Assembly (NCBI RefSeq): GCF_042661465.1
Contig: NZ_JBHSWE010000001.1
Coordinates: forward strand, 4,154,001 to 4,218,000
DNA length: 64,000 bases
Direction of reading: 5' to 3'
Source of the DNA: Marinobacterium_A aestuariivivens
Lineage (GTDB): Bacteria; Pseudomonadota; Gammaproteobacteria; Pseudomonadales; Balneatricaceae
Part shown: one piece after another, positions 1 to 8,635 of the stretch
Numbering within the stretch: the first letter of the stretch is position 1
How the letters are laid out: every line of letters starts with the position of its first letter
Notes under the pieces: generated by a model
The model's database searches: none
Seen by the model: the letters and a program-made list of their open reading frames with translations, nothing else
Told to the model about the DNA's origin: nothing
Translations under genes and position numbers: made by a program

Positions 1-24
1 ATCTATATCATTCGGCGCGGCTGA
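1..24 (+). CDS. C-terminal end of a TusA-like sulfurtransferase (partial)
   Basis: Only the last seven codons and a TGA are in the window. The peptide IYIIRRG resembles the C-terminal strand of TusA-family sulfur carriers (E. coli TusA ends in a similar RYLIRKGG). In Pseudomonas a tusA-like gene lies directly upstream of the perM homologue, which fits. The identification rests on seven residues plus synteny, so it is tentative. Confidence 0.35.
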   Translation: MYIIRRG

Positions 25-66
25 AGCCGGCCCCTCGGGGCGGTAGCCGAAATCAGGGATTGGCAA

Positions 67-1142
67 ATGCGCAAGATTTTCGGGAAATGGATCGAGCAAT
101 ACTTTTCGGATGAAGAGGCGATCCTGTTGTTTCTGCTGCTGGCGCTGGGGCTGGCGGTCATCCTGACGCTGGGGCAGCCCTGGCGCCGGTCTTCGCCGGG
201 ATCGTGCTGGCGTTTCTGATGCAGGGGCCGGTGGACTGGCTGGAGGCCCGGGGCGTCCGGCACTTGCTGGCGGTGAGTCTGGTCTTTGTGGCCTTCGTGG
301 GCCTCTTTCTGGGGCTGCTGCTGTTTGTCATGCCGCTGGCCTGGAAGCAGCTGGTCAACCTGTTCAACGAGCTGCCGCGTATGGTCGGGCAGGTGCAGTC
401 GCTGTTGTTGTTGCTGCCGCAGAAATACCCGGGCATTTTCTCGGAGTCCCAGGTCCGTGAAATCACCCAACTGGCGACGGCGGAGCTGAGTCGGGCGGGT
501 CAGTGGGTGCTGACCTTTTCGCTGAACTCCCTTGGCAGCCTGGTGGCGCTGCTCATCTATCTGGTGCTGGTGCCGATCCTGGTGTTTCTGTTTCTCAAGG
601 ATGGCCGTCTGCTGATCGGCTGGTGGGCGGCTTTTTTGCCGGAACGGCGGCAGATGATGAACAAGATCTGGCACGAGATGGATACCCAGATCGCCAACTA
701 TATCCGCGGCAAGGCGCTCGAGATACTGATCGTCGGCGGCGCGACCTTCGTGGTGTTCGCCTTCCTGGGGGTGAACTACGCGGCACTGCTGGGCATCATG
801 GTCGGCCTGTCGGTTCTGATTCCCTATATAGGGGCGGCACTCGTGACCCTGCCGGTGGCGCTGATCGGCTTCTTTCAGTGGGGCTGGGGCAGCGATTTCA
901 TGTGGCTGATGATCGCCTACGGCATTATTCAGGCGCTGGACGGCAATGTGCTGGTGCCGCTGCTGTTCTCGGAGGCGGTCAACCTGCACCCGGTTTCGAT
1001 CATTGTCGCGGTGCTGGTATTCGGCAGCCTATGGGGCTTTTGGGGGCTTTTCTTCGCGATTCCGCTGGCTACCCTGGTCAAGGCGATCCTCAATGCCTGG
1101 CCAAGGCATGAGGCCGGTGTCGAGCAGAAGGAGGTGCTTTGA
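67..1142 (+). CDS. perM: AI-2E family (PerM-type) membrane transporter, frame broken by one base
   Basis: Inner-membrane protein of the AI-2E/PerM exporter family, about 358 residues once the frame is repaired, with several hydrophobic segments and the C-terminal region GxxxxxxIALDGNVLVPLLF-like (IIQALDGNVLVPLLFSE) typical of the family. The ATG at 67 opens MRKIFGKWIEQYFSDEEA and runs to about 180; coding then continues in the next frame from APVFAGIVLAFLM. Restoring one C in the CCC at 178-180 (before TGG) joins the frames. This is probably a sequence error rather than a pseudogene. The substrate is not predictable; family members include an autoinducer-2 exporter and Na+/H+ antiporters. Confidence 0.85.
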
Positions 1143-1163
1143 TCGGCTTGCGTCCGGGGCTAC

Positions 1164-1290
1164 GTAGGGTGCTGGTGAGCCGGTTTCTGGCGCACCGCAC
1201 CGTTGCTCGGTGCGGTGCGCTTCGCTTACCGGCACCCTACGGTCTTCCCGAACATGTAGGGTGCTGCTGAGCGGAGCGAAGCGCACCGTC
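1164..1290. repeat. GTAGGGTGC-type inverted repeat filling the perM/bcp convergent gap
   Basis: The motif GTAGGGTGCTGGTGAGC at 1164 is answered by GCTTACCGGCACCCTAC ending at 1240, with an inner palindrome GCACCGCACCG/CGGTGCGGTGC. A second half-copy follows at 1257-1290 (GTAGGGTGCTGCTGAGC then GGAGCGAAGCGCACCG). Related halves occur near 20471, 44816 and 54058, so this is a dispersed intergenic repeat. Confidence 0.7.
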
Positions 1291-1310
1291 AAGCAAGTGG
1301 TGCGGCGCAT

Positions 1311-1778
1311 TCAGAGTGCTTTGACCGCCTCCAGTACCTCCTCGGCGTGGCCGGCGACCTTGACCTTGCGCCATTCACGGCGCAGTACGCCATCCCTGTC
1401 GATCAGAAAAGTGCTGCGCTCGATGCCCAAGTGCTCCTTGCCATAGAGCTTCTTCAGCTTGATGACGTCGAACAGCTTGCACAGGGTTTCGTCGGGATCG
1501 CTGATCAGCTCGAACGGAAAGGACTGTTTCGCCCTGAAGTTCTCGTGGGCGCGCAGGCCGTCCCGGGAGACGCCGAAGATGTCGGTGTCCAGCGCCTGGA
1601 ACTGGTTGTGGAGATCGCGAAAGTTCTGGCCCTCGGTGGTACAGCCCGGGGTGCTGTCCTTGGGGTAGAAATAGATCACCAGGTTGCGGCCGCGCAGGTC
1701 GGCTGAATTCACCGTCAGGTCGCTGGTGGCCTGGGCGCTGAAATCGGGAATCGGCTGGTCGAGGCTTACTTGGCTCAT
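1311..1778 (-). CDS. bcp: Thioredoxin-dependent thiol peroxidase (Bcp/PrxQ)
   Basis: A 155-residue cytosolic peroxiredoxin that reduces H2O2 and organic hydroperoxides. The peroxidatic cysteine is Cys46 in the motif STPGCTTEG, preceded by the YFYPKD strand. The resolving cysteine five residues later (Cys50 in E. coli) is absent (Gln51 here). The only other cysteine is Cys100 in DETLCKLFD, so resolution would be intermolecular or involve a distant residue. The length is normal. In Pseudomonas gcvR sits next to bcp; here that interval holds only palindromic repeats. Confidence 0.96.
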   Translation of the reverse strand: MSQVSLDQPIPDFSAQATSDLTVNSADLRGRNLVIYFYPKDSTPGCTTEGQNFRDLHNQFQALDTDIFGVSRDGLRAHENFRAKQSFPFELISDPDETLCKLFDVIKLKKLYGKEHLGIERSTFLIDRDGVLRREWRKVKVAGHAEEVLEAVKAL

Positions 1779-1811
1779 TAGTGTATTGTTCCATGCTAAA
1801 TGGTGATTTCA

Positions 1812-1909
1812 GAGCCTCCCAAATTGTTCACAGCAAGACGCAGCTTGCAGGGAATGGCGGATTCCATTTCCAAGAGCTGCAACGCCGCTGTGGGCAATTT
1901 GGGAGGCTC
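1812..1909. repeat. Imperfect 98-bp palindrome (MITE-like), first of two
   Basis: Outer arms GAGCCTCCCAAATTG and CAATTTGGGAGGCTC are perfect complements. Pairing continues inward with CACAGC/GCTGTG, GCAGCT/AGCTGC and GGAATGG/CCATTTCC, so nearly the whole element can fold as one hairpin. It has no coding capacity. Confidence 0.75.
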
Positions 1910-1916
1910 CTTCGGG

Positions 1917-2012
1917 CGGGCCGCTAAGCGGCCATCTGCGGTGTTGCACTTGCTTGACGTAGAACCACTATGCCGGCGCAAGTGCGCCTAGCATCTGACC
2001 GCTTAGCGGTCC
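1917..2012. repeat. Second imperfect palindrome (about 96 bp), unrelated arms
   Basis: GGGCCGCTAAGCGG and the following CATCTG are answered by CAGATG-type and CCGCTTAGCGGTCC sequence. Inner arms GCACTTGC/GCAAGTGC also pair. It starts about 8 bp after the previous element ends. From about 2012 to the dapA start no gene is seen, only a GC hairpin near 2220-2243. Confidence 0.65.
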
Positions 2013-2305
2013 GCTGAAAGTATCATTAAGCGCGGGACAGTACACCGGGTTCCTTGCTGTGGCAAAAACGGGTACGCTTCCATCGCGCAATTCGTATAGA
2101 ATACTGGGCCTTTCTACGAGATCAAACCCCGGACGGAGCAGGTCGCCCGAGCGTGTTTTTCCGTGGACCCGATACCGGCGCCGACGGCCGGTTTAACCGA
2201 TATTCCGGCCCCGGACAGAGCCTGTGCCGGGCACAGGGGCCGTGAAGTTGTGCGAGTCTGGTGCGAACAGTACCATAGACGCGAATTTGTCAGATGGAGA
2301 AAGTG

Positions 2306-3187
2306 ATGATTACTGGCAGTATTGTTGCGCTCGTAACCCCGATGCATGCCGATGGCAATGTCGACTGGGAAGCCCTCGACAGGCTGGTCGACTGGCATCT
2401 GGAGAAGGGCACCGACTCGATCGTGGCGGTCGGTACCTCCGGCGAGTCGGCAACCCTCGACTACGACGAGCACTGCCTGGTCATCAAACGCATCATCGAG
2501 CGGGTTCGGGGCCGGATGCCGATCATCGCCGGTACCGGCGCGAACTCCACCCGCGAGGCGATCATGCTGACCCGCAAGGCGGCCGACCTCGGTGCCGATG
2601 CCTGCCTGCTGGTCACGCCCTACTACAACAAGCCGACCCAGGAAGGCCTGTATCAGCATTTCCGGGCCGTGGCGGAAGCGGTCGATGTACCGCAGATTCT
2701 GTACAACGTACCCGGGCGCACCGCCTGCGACATGCTCAATGAAACAACGCTGCGTCTGGCCGGGATCGACAACATCATCGGCATCAAGGATGCGACCGGC
2801 GATGTCGCGCGTGGACGCGAGCTGGCCGAAAAGGCGCCCGAGGGTTTCGCCATCTACTCCGGCGATGACGCCACCGCCATCGAACTGATTCTGGCTGGCG
2901 GTCACGGCAATATTTCCGTCACCGCCAACGTGGCGCCGGCCGAGATGGCGGAACTCTGCCGCCTTGGCCTGGCCGGCGAGACCGAGGCTGCGCGTGCACT
3001 GCAGCAGAAGCTGATGCCGCTGCATACCAAGCTGTTCGTCGAAGCCAATCCGATCCCGGTGAAGTGGGCCCTGTTCGAGATGGGCATGATCGGCCCGGGC
3101 ATCCGCCTGCCGCTGACGCTGTTGTCGGAAGGCTGCCAGCCGATCGTGCGCCAGGCTCTGGCCGACAGCGGCATTCTGCAGGGCTGA
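2306..3187 (+). CDS. dapA: 4-hydroxy-tetrahydrodipicolinate synthase
   Basis: Condenses pyruvate with L-aspartate semialdehyde, the committed step to diaminopimelate and lysine. The protein has 293 residues when started at ATG 2306 (MITGSIVALVTP, as in other DapA proteins), with GGAG a few bases upstream; the in-frame ATG at 2294 overlaps that Shine-Dalgarno and is less likely. Schiff-base Lys161 is in GIKDATG, and the YNVPGRT motif supplies Tyr133 and Arg138. The usual GTTGES motif reads GTSGES, so the position equivalent to Thr45 is Ser, a conservative change. bamC follows after 3 bp. Confidence 0.97.
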   Translation: MITGSIVALVTPMHADGNVDWEALDRLVDWHLEKGTDSIVAVGTSGESATLDYDEHCLVIKRIIERVRGRMPIIAGTGANSTREAIMLTRKAADLGADACLLVTPYYNKPTQEGLYQHFRAVAEAVDVPQILYNVPGRTACDMLNETTLRLAGIDNIIGIKDATGDVARGRELAEKAPEGFAIYSGDDATAIELILAGGHGNISVTANVAPAEMAELCRLGLAGETEAARALQQKLMPLHTKLFVEANPIPVKWALFEMGMIGPGIRLPLTLLSEGCQPIVRQALADSGILQG

Positions 3188-3190
3188 TCG

Positions 3191-4585
3191 ATGATGAACA
3201 GGCAGATTCTGATCAGTGCGATGCTTGTCGCGACAGCCGGTCTTGGCGGTTGCGGCATGCTCAAGAACAATTCGCTTTACGGTGAGGATGGCCTGGTACG
3301 TGATCGCAGTCAGGATTACGAAAAGGCCCAGGCGCGCGCGCGCCTCGAGATTCCGCCCCATCTGCGGACCCGCGAACTGTCCGAGCGTCTGGTGGTGCCG
3401 GAGATCGGCACTACAGCGACCGAGCGGCAGGGCGACTTCGAGGCGCCCCGTCCGGAGTTCTTCTATGCCGATGTCGGCTCCGATGCGGTCAACCTCAAGC
3501 GTCTGGGGGACCAGAAGGTTATCATGGTCGACGAGCCGATCGATGCGGTCTGGCTCAAGCTGCAGGATTTCTGGCGGTTCAACGGCATCGAGCTCGCCAA
3601 GAGCGATCCGCGCCAGGGCATCATGGAGTCGGGCTGGATCCGTGCCGACGGCAAGGAATACAACTTCGCCGACCGCTGGATCAAGCGGCTGACGTTCCAG
3701 GACATAGAAGGTCCGACCCGCAACAAGCTGCGTATCAGCGTCAGGCCGGATCCCGAAAACTACGCGCGTACCTCGATCCGCATGGATCACGTCGCCTATC
3801 CCTTCGAACAGCAGGTCGCGGACGTCGACTGGAGCGCCGATGCCCACGATGTCGGCTACAAGAGCGACATGATGTTCGAGATGCTGCGCTATCTCAGCAA
3901 GGCCACCAGCGAGCCTACGGCGCAGAGCCTGCTGGCGCTGCAGCAGCAGGAGCATGCGCGGCCGCTGCTGGGGCGTGATTCCCGTGGCAACCCGACGCTG
4001 AAGATCGAGGCGCCGATCGACGACGCCTGGCGCCTGGTCAGCGATGCGCTGGATGCGGCCCGTCTGGATGTCGGCACCCGCGACCGGGAGCAGGGCGTGT
4101 TCTATGTCACCTATGTCACCTCCACGCCGGTGGAGGAGGTCGAGGAAGTCGGCTTCTTCGAGTGGCTGCACGGTGATCGCGGTGATATCAAGCTCGACAC
4201 CGGCTTCCTCGATGCATCCCTGGGCCTCAGCGATGGCGACGACGATCAGCAGACCGTGCGTTACAGCGCCCGGGACGTCGAGCCGCTGAACCCGGACGAG
4301 CTGGACCAGAGCGACCTGGCGGACCCGAACAACCCGGCCAACCGGGAAGGCTACAAGATCTGGTTCGCCGGCAAGGTGATCTATGTCTTCGGCAGCGACA
4401 ACAAGGAAGGCACGCTGAATCAGGAGACCGGCAGCTACGAGTATGTCGGGCGTTATCAGCTGCGCATGAACCGTACGCTCAGCGGCAGTTACCTGTCGGT
4501 GATGACCGAACAGGGTCTGGCGGCGCCGGCGCTGGTGGCGGAAGAGATCCTCTGGAGCGTCAAGGATCAGCTGCCGTCGGGCTGA
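3191..4585 (+). CDS. bamC: Outer membrane assembly lipoprotein BamC (NlpB)
   Basis: Accessory lipoprotein of the BAM beta-barrel assembly machine. The N-terminus MMNRQILISAMLV... has a lipobox LGGC with lipid Cys at residue 21. It is followed by the unstructured BamD-binding stretch containing YEKAQARARLEIPPHL, a BamC hallmark, and two helix-grip domains (about residues 110-230 and 260-460). At 464 residues it is longer than E. coli BamC (344), with an acidic insertion near residues 340-380. The dapA-bamC-purC order is conserved in gammaproteobacteria. Confidence 0.93.
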   Translation: MMNRQILISAMLVATAGLGGCGMLKNNSLYGEDGLVRDRSQDYEKAQARARLEIPPHLRTRELSERLVVPEIGTTATERQGDFEAPRPEFFYADVGSDAVNLKRLGDQKVIMVDEPIDAVWLKLQDFWRFNGIELAKSDPRQGIMESGWIRADGKEYNFADRWIKRLTFQDIEGPTRNKLRISVRPDPENYARTSIRMDHVAYPFEQQVADVDWSADAHDVGYKSDMMFEMLRYLSKATSEPTAQSLLALQQQEHARPLLGRDSRGNPTLKIEAPIDDAWRLVSDALDAARLDVGTRDREQGVFYVTYVTSTPVEEVEEVGFFEWLHGDRGDIKLDTGFLDASLGLSDGDDDQQTVRYSARDVEPLNPDELDQSDLADPNNPANREGYKIWFAGKVIYVFGSDNKEGTLNQETGSYEYVGRYQLRMNRTLSGSYLSVMTEQGLAAPALVAEEILWSVKDQLPSG

Positions 4586-4647
4586 GTCCGGCGAAGTGGC
4601 GCAGTTCGCGCGCCAGTGAACACTCCGGCATTCCGATGCCGGTCGAA

Positions 4648-4669
4648 CGGCCCGGGTACTCCCGGGCCG
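4648..4669 (+). terminator. GC-rich hairpin between bamC and purC
   Basis: CGGCCCGGG, loop TACT, CCCGGGCCG gives a perfect 9-bp stem followed by AAGCTATTTTG. It is a plausible weak terminator or processing hairpin after dapA-bamC; the U-tract is short and offset. Confidence 0.5.
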
Positions 4670-4706
4670 AAGCTATTTTGACAACAGTTTCTGACTGGAG
4701 ATTTCG

Positions 4707-5420
4707 ATGGAAAAGCGCGCAGAGCTCTATTCCGGAAAAGCCAAATCCGTGTACGAGACCGATGAGCAGGATTACCTGATTCTCGAGTTTCGCAACGACA
4801 CCTCTGCGTTCGACGGCGAAAAGGTCGACCAGCTGGATCGCAAGGGCATGGTCAACAACAAGTTCAATGCCTTCATCATGAGCAAGCTCAGGGAAGCGGG
4901 CGTGCCGACCCACTTCGAGCGCCTGATCTCCGACCAGGAGAGCCTGGTCAAGCGCATGCAGATGCTGCCCATCGAGTGCGTGGTGCGCAACATTGCGGCC
5001 GGGTCGCTCTGTCGCCGTCTCGGCGTGACCGAAGGCCAGGAACTGAACCCGCCGACCTTCGAACTGTTCCTGAAGAACGATGCGCTGCATGACCCGATGG
5101 TCAATGAGTCACTGGTCGAAACCTTTGGCTGGGCCACCGCGGAGCAGGTGGCACGCGCCAGAGAACTGACCTTCAAGGTCAACGACGTGCTGAAGAAACT
5201 GTTCGACGACGCCGGCATTCTGCTGGTCGATTACAAGCTTGAGTTCGGCCTGTTCAAGGGCGAGGTCGTGCTGGGTGACGAGTTCTCGCCGGATGGCTGC
5301 CGTCTCTGGGACAAGGCCACCCGCAACAAGCTGGACAAGGACCGCTTCCGCCAGGGGCTTGGCGGCGTGGTCGAGGCCTACGAGGAAGTCGGTCGTCGTC
5401 TGGGCATCGACTTCGACTGA
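4707..5420 (+). CDS. purC: Phosphoribosylaminoimidazole-succinocarboxamide synthase
   Basis: SAICAR synthetase: ATP-dependent ligation of aspartate to CAIR in purine biosynthesis. At 237 residues it matches E. coli PurC (237). It opens MEKRAELYSGKAKSVY, contains the nucleotide-binding GKAKSVY segment, NDTSAFDG, the CAIR-binding region VVRNIAAGSLCRR and LVDYKLEFG. The Shine-Dalgarno CTGGAG lies 8 bp before the ATG. Confidence 0.97.
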   Translation: MEKRAELYSGKAKSVYETDEQDYLILEFRNDTSAFDGEKVDQLDRKGMVNNKFNAFIMSKLREAGVPTHFERLISDQESLVKRMQMLPIECVVRNIAAGSLCRRLGVTEGQELNPPTFELFLKNDALHDPMVNESLVETFGWATAEQVARARELTFKVNDVLKKLFDDAGILLVDYKLEFGLFKGEVVLGDEFSPDGCRLWDKATRNKLDKDRFRQGLGGVVEAYEEVGRRLGIDFD

Positions 5421-5439
5421 TCGACGGCAGTGATCGAAA

Positions 5440-5462
5440 CAAAGGGGCGTTGAGCCCCTTTG
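5440..5462 (+). terminator. Terminator after purC
   Basis: CAAAGGGGC, loop GTTGA, GCCCCTTTG gives a 9-bp stem. Only three T residues follow the GC part, so efficiency is uncertain. The next gene starts 22 bp downstream. Confidence 0.6.
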
Positions 5463-5483
5463 TCGTGTCTGGAGGAAGCAGAA

Positions 5484-6433
5484 ATGAAGAAAGCGGTATT
5501 TCTCGACCTGGAGAGTCTCGAGGACCTCGACCTGTCTGTACTCTCGGCGTTGTTCGAGGACTTTGAAACCCATATGGCGACCGCGTCCGAACAGGTGGCG
5601 GCACGAATCGCCGATGCCGAGGTGGTGCTGGTCAACAAGGTGCGGCTGGGTGCCGCGGCGCTGGAACAGGCGACGGCGCTCAAGCTGATTGCCGTGGTGG
5701 CGACCGGCACCAACAATGTCGATCTGGAGGCGGCCCGTCGTCTCGGTATCCAGGTCAGCAACTGCCGTGCCTACGGTAACGACTCGGTGATCCAGCATGT
5801 GTTTGCGCTGATGCTGGCGCTGCATACGCGGCTCATCGACTATGACCGTGCGGTACGGGCCGGACGCTGGCAGCAGGCGACCCAGTTCTGCTTTCTCGAT
5901 TATCCGATTACCGAACTGGCCGGCAAGACACTGGGTATCGTCGGTTACGGCAACCTGGGGCAGGGCGTTGCCCGCATCGCCGAGGCCTTCGACATGAAGG
6001 TGGTGGTGGCGCAGCGACCCGGCGGCGCGCCTCAAGCCGGGCGTACCCCCTGGATGAGCTGTTGCCGCAGGTGGACGTGCTGAGCCTGCACTGTCCGCTG
6101 AACGACGATACCCGAAACCTGATCGATGCCAGGGCGCTGGCGAAGATGAAGCCGCAAGCCTTCCTGATTAACGCTGCCCGCGGCGGTATCGTCGACGAAG
6201 CGGCGCTGGCCGATGCGCTGCGTGAAGGCCGTCTGGCCGGTGCGGCCACCGATGTCCTGAGTGTCGAGCCGCCACGGGACGGCAACCCGCTGCTGGACGC
6301 GGATATCCCGAATCTGATCGTTACCCCGCATAACGCCTGGGGCAGCCGCGAAGCGCGCCAGCGCATCATCGACCAGACGGTGGACAATATCGAGGCCTTC
6401 GGGCGCGGTGAGCCGTTGCGGACCGTAAATTAA
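5484..6433 (+). CDS. D-2-hydroxyacid dehydrogenase (glycerate/hydroxypyruvate type), one-base frameshift
   Basis: NAD(P)-dependent D-isomer 2-hydroxyacid dehydrogenase, about 316 residues after frame repair. It starts at ATG 5484 behind GGAGG (5471). The Rossmann motif is GIVGYGNLGQGVA, and later family motifs are LSLHCPLNDDTRNLI, INAARGGIVDE (catalytic Arg) and the TPHNAWGS catalytic His. The frame breaks at the C5 run 6046-6050 before TGG; adding one C turns RTPWMSCC into RTPLDELLPQVDV and rejoins the two parts. Substrate (glycerate, hydroxypyruvate or another 2-oxoacid) cannot be fixed from sequence alone. Confidence 0.88.
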
Positions 6434-6445
6434 CCCCTTCGTTGT

Positions 6446-6617
6446 GTAGGGCGGAATGAGCTTGCGAATTCCGCCGGCGATATCGGGTACCAGCGGGGAT
6501 TCTCTGGCGAGCCGTGGACTTTTCCCGGAACTTCGGTGGAGCGCCAAGCGGTGAAACGCGACCCCGAATGCGATTCACCGGAATACCGGTGGAATTCGCA
6601 GGCTCATTCCACCCTAC
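6446..6617. repeat. GTAGGG(T/C)GGAATGAG inverted-repeat element, 172 bp
   Basis: Left arm GTAGGGCGGAATGAGC...GAATTCCGCCGG and right arm CCGGTGGAATTC...GCTCATTCCACCCTAC are complementary over about 28 of 32 positions, separated by about 110 bp of non-coding sequence. It is the same family as 11236-11319 and occupies the convergent gap before rluA. Confidence 0.75.
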
Positions 6618-6624
6618 GTGATCA

Positions 6625-7248
6625 TCAGAAGGGTGGGGGCGACTCGAAATCCATCGCTTCGCCGGTTAGCGGGTGCTGGAAGCCGAGCCGCTCGGCGTGC
6701 AGCAGCAGTCGCGGCGACAGCGCCTGCACTTCCGGCGGGGCATAGAAGGCGTCGCCGAGGATGGGGTGTCCCAGGGCCTGCATATGCACCCGCAACTGGT
6801 GCGAGCGGCCAGTGACCGGATGCAGCAGGATACGGCTCTGTTCGCCGTCCGAGTCCAGCAGCTGCCACTCGGTGCGGGCGCTTTTGCCCTCTGCCGGGTC
6901 GATGATCTGCAGGGGGCGCCGCTCCCAGTCGCAGCGCAGCGGCCAGTCGATCACGCCGCCGTCTCCGGCCGGCCGGCCGGCCACCAGCGCCTGGTAACGC
7001 TTGCGGGTTTCCCGTTCACGGAATTGCCGGCTCAGTTCACGGTGGCTGTCGGCATCGCGTGCCAGCACCATCAGTCCGGAGGTTGCGCAATCGAGACGGT
7101 GAACGATGCGCGCTGTCGGAAAGTCACGCAGCACCCGGTGCCAGAGGCAGTCCTGCTTGTCGGGACCACGCCCCGGTACCGACAGCAGGTCGTGGGGCTT
7201 GACGACCACCAGCACCTGCTCGTCCTGATACTCGACAGCGATGCTCAT
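6625..7248 (-). CDS. rluA: Pseudouridine synthase RluA (23S rRNA 746 / tRNA 32)
   Basis: Isomerises uridine to pseudouridine in 23S rRNA and certain tRNAs. At 207 residues it is close to E. coli RluA and resembles it throughout: LLSVPGRG near the start, the catalytic-Asp motif HRLDCATSG, QFRERETRKRY, and the C-terminal TGRSHQLRVHM and GHPILGD motifs. There is no S4 domain, as expected for RluA. Its ATG overlaps the rlmD TGA by four bases (ATGA), implying translational coupling. Confidence 0.92.
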   Translation of the reverse strand: MSIAVEYQDEQVLVVVKPHDLLSVPGRGPDKQDCLWHRVLRDFPTARIVHRLDCATSGLMVLARDADSHRELSRQFRERETRKRYQALVAGRPAGDGGVIDWPLRCDWERRPLQIIDPAEGKSARTEWQLLDSDGEQSRILLHPVTGRSHQLRVHMQALGHPILGDAFYAPPEVQALSPRLLLHAERLGFQHPLTGEAMDFESPPPF

Positions 7249-8605
7249 GCGGGTTGCTCGAACAGTGCCAGCGCCTCGACATGGGCGGTGTGCGGAAACA
7301 TGTCCATGACGCAGAAACGGCTCAGCCGGTAGCCGGCGGCGGCCAGTTCGGCGCCGTCGCGGGCCAGGGCTGCCGGATTGCAGGCGACATAGAGAACCTT
7401 TCGGGCCCGGTACTGTACCAGCTGTTGCACCGCTTCCCGGGCGCCGGTGCGGGGCGGGTCCAGCAGGATCAGATCGAAGCCGCCGCGGTACCAGCCCTGG
7501 TGCCGGAAATCCTGGCTCAGGTCGTGACGATAGATCCGCACATTGTCCAGCCCGTTGCGCTGTGCATTGGCGCTGGCACGTGCGACCATGGCGGCGTTGC
7601 CCTCGACGCCGACCACTTCGGCGCAGTGACGGGCCAGGGCAGCGTGAAGTTGCCCAGGCCGCAAAACAGGTCCAGTACCCGGTCGCCGGCTTGGGGCGCC
7701 AGCCAGTCGAGGGCGCGGGAGACCATCTGGCGGTTCAGCTCGGCATTGACCTGCAGGAAATCGCCGGGTGCGAACTCGAGCTCAAGGTCGAAGGCCGGCA
7801 GCCGGTAACTCAGTAGCTGAGGCTGGCCCTTGCCGGCGAAGCGGATGCCCTGGTCGTTTTCGGTATAGAGTTCCAGTTCGAGCCCGGTCACCAGCCTGCG
7901 CAGGCGTTCGAGCGTATCGTCCTTCAGCGGCTTCTTGATGCGCAGGGTCAGGGCACCGCGCTCGTCGCCGTACTGGACCTGGGCGTGAGTGATGGACTTG
8001 AGGGCATCGAGTCCCTCGAGGCTTTCGTGCAGGGATCGGAACAGCCCTGTGGCCCTTCCGTCCAGTACCTCGCACTGTTCGATCGGCAGCAGCTTGTGGC
8101 TGCCGCGGCGGCGAAAGCCGACGATCGGCTCGCCGCTGCGCTGCAGTTGATTGATTCCGATCCGCGCGCTGCGGCGGTAATGCCAGGGCAGCGAGACCAG
8201 CGGTGTCTCGATCGCGTCGGGTACCAGCCTGCCGAGTCGCAGCAACTGATCGAGTGCCTGCTCCTGCTTGAAGCTGATCTGGCGGTCATGGCGCAGGTGC
8301 TGCAAGTCGCAGCCGCCGCACTGGCCGTAATGGCGGCAGCCCGGTTCGCTTCGGTCGGGGCTGGCCTCGAGTACTTCGAGGGTCTCGGCCTCGCTGTAGC
8401 GGCTGCGATCGGCGATTACCCTGGCGCGGACCTTCTCGCCCGGCAGGGCGCCGGCGACAAAGATGGTCTTGCCATCGGCGCGGGCGATGCCGCGGCCTTC
8501 GTGGCTCAGACGTTCGATTTCGAGGGGGTCGGCCGCTGCAGACGCGGTCTGTGGGCGGGCGGGGCGCCGGGCGGGCCCTCCGAAGCGTATCGGTTTGCGG
8601 CTCAT
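7245..8605 (-). CDS. rlmD: 23S rRNA (uracil-1939-C5)-methyltransferase RlmD, one-base frameshift
   Basis: SAM-dependent rRNA methyltransferase, about 453 residues when repaired. It has an N-terminal TRAM domain (about residues 28-85), a [4Fe-4S] cysteine cluster (GCRHYGQCGGCDLQH plus a later EQCEVL Cys), the SAM motif DLFCGLGNFTLP, DPPRTG, and the catalytic-Cys motif YVACNPAALARD near the end. The frame is lost at + strand GGG 7637-7639 (coding CCC before TGG); one extra C restores LPLARHCAEVVGVEG. The gene lies between cobS and rluA and is probably co-transcribed with them. Confidence 0.9.
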
Positions 8606-8635
8606 TGGAATTCTCGCTGATGAATGGCGCGGATT

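Noticed and set aside
3..989. Long open frame antisense to perM, and similar long antisense frames at 2114-4171, 11539-12579, 15006-17078, 36446-38941 and 45315-47933
   Set aside because: They are mirror frames of recognisable genes in GC-rich DNA, with repetitive Arg, Gln, Asp and His composition and no domain. High-GC codon bias explains them.
2200..2293. Riboswitch or attenuator upstream of dapA
   Set aside because: There is a GC hairpin (GCCTGTGCCGGGCACAGG) but no lysine-riboswitch core or terminator T-tract.
4678..4706. TTGACA near the purC start as a promoter
   Set aside because: It lies only 24 bp before the ATG, leaving no room for a -10 and leader.
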